Source: Mesorhabditis belari
Taxonomy: Eukaryota; Nematoda; Chromadorea; Rhabditida; Rhabditidae
Assembly (NCBI GenBank): GCA_958450365.1
Contig: CAUEEP010000923.1
Span: forward strand, 1,629,501-1,693,500
DNA: 64,000 nucleotides
Reading direction: 5' to 3'
Shown here: in pieces, positions 43,297 through 64,000 of the stretch
Numbering within the stretch: position 1 is the first letter of the stretch
Layout of the letters: every line of letters starts with the position of its first letter
Notes under the pieces: model-generated
The model's input: the letters and a program-made list of their open reading frames with translations, nothing else
What the model was told of the DNA's origin: nothing
Database searches by the model: none
Made by a program: the position numbers and the translations under genes

Positions 43297-64000
<20,704 letters not shown>

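Overview
The window is nuclear DNA of a nematode, most likely a rhabditid relative of Caenorhabditis. Four things point there. Introns are mostly 40-60 bp with TTTTCAG-like 3' splice sites. An interstitial array of TTAGGC, the nematode telomere repeat, lies at 34.4 kb. The genes include a major sperm protein (MSP) domain protein, an SXP/RAL-2 protein (nematode-restricted), an unc-4 homeobox orthologue and a glr-type glutamate receptor. Nothing prokaryotic was seen. Exon structures were built by hand from reading frame, phase and splice signals.

Layout. 1-1692 (+): 3' part of a cyclin. 2701-5687 (+): complete 19-exon ABCG half-transporter. 6443-7543 (-): MSP-domain protein with a Lys/Glu-rich tail, TATA box and 5'UTR intron; a broken copy of its exon 2 lies at 7.9 kb. 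9602-10187 (+): small secreted Gly/Trp/Met/Arg-rich peptide resembling nematode antimicrobial peptides. 10522-11461: uncertain coding fragment. 11.6-18.8 kb: repeats, MITEs, tRNA-like sequences and a displaced copy of unc-4 exon 2. 18864-24943 (+): unc-4 homologue with transposon-filled introns. 27220-29869 (+): acyl-CoA-binding protein. 30510-30758 (-): orphan terminal exon. 31-43 kb: gene desert with the telomeric array, a large polypyrimidine inverted repeat, minisatellites, a piggyBac-type MITE and a tRNA-derived repeat family. 43297 to beyond 64000 (+): AMPA/kainate-type ionotropic glutamate receptor with at least 28 exons, hosting an antisense SXP/RAL-2 gene in intron 14 (51.6-53.3 kb).

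The genes do not form a pathway; they are ordinary neighbours. The distinctive content is repetitive: several families of near-palindromic MITEs with TA, TTAA or 8-bp target-site duplications, minisatellites beside unexpanded copies of the same sequence, many tRNA-like sequences, and exon-fragment duplications beside their parent genes. I found no clearly new enzymatic or defence system. The best leads are the secreted Trp/Gly/Met peptide, the filled/empty MITE site pair inside the receptor gene, the interstitial telomere array, a missing AG acceptor in the ABCG gene, and the tRNA-like sequences.
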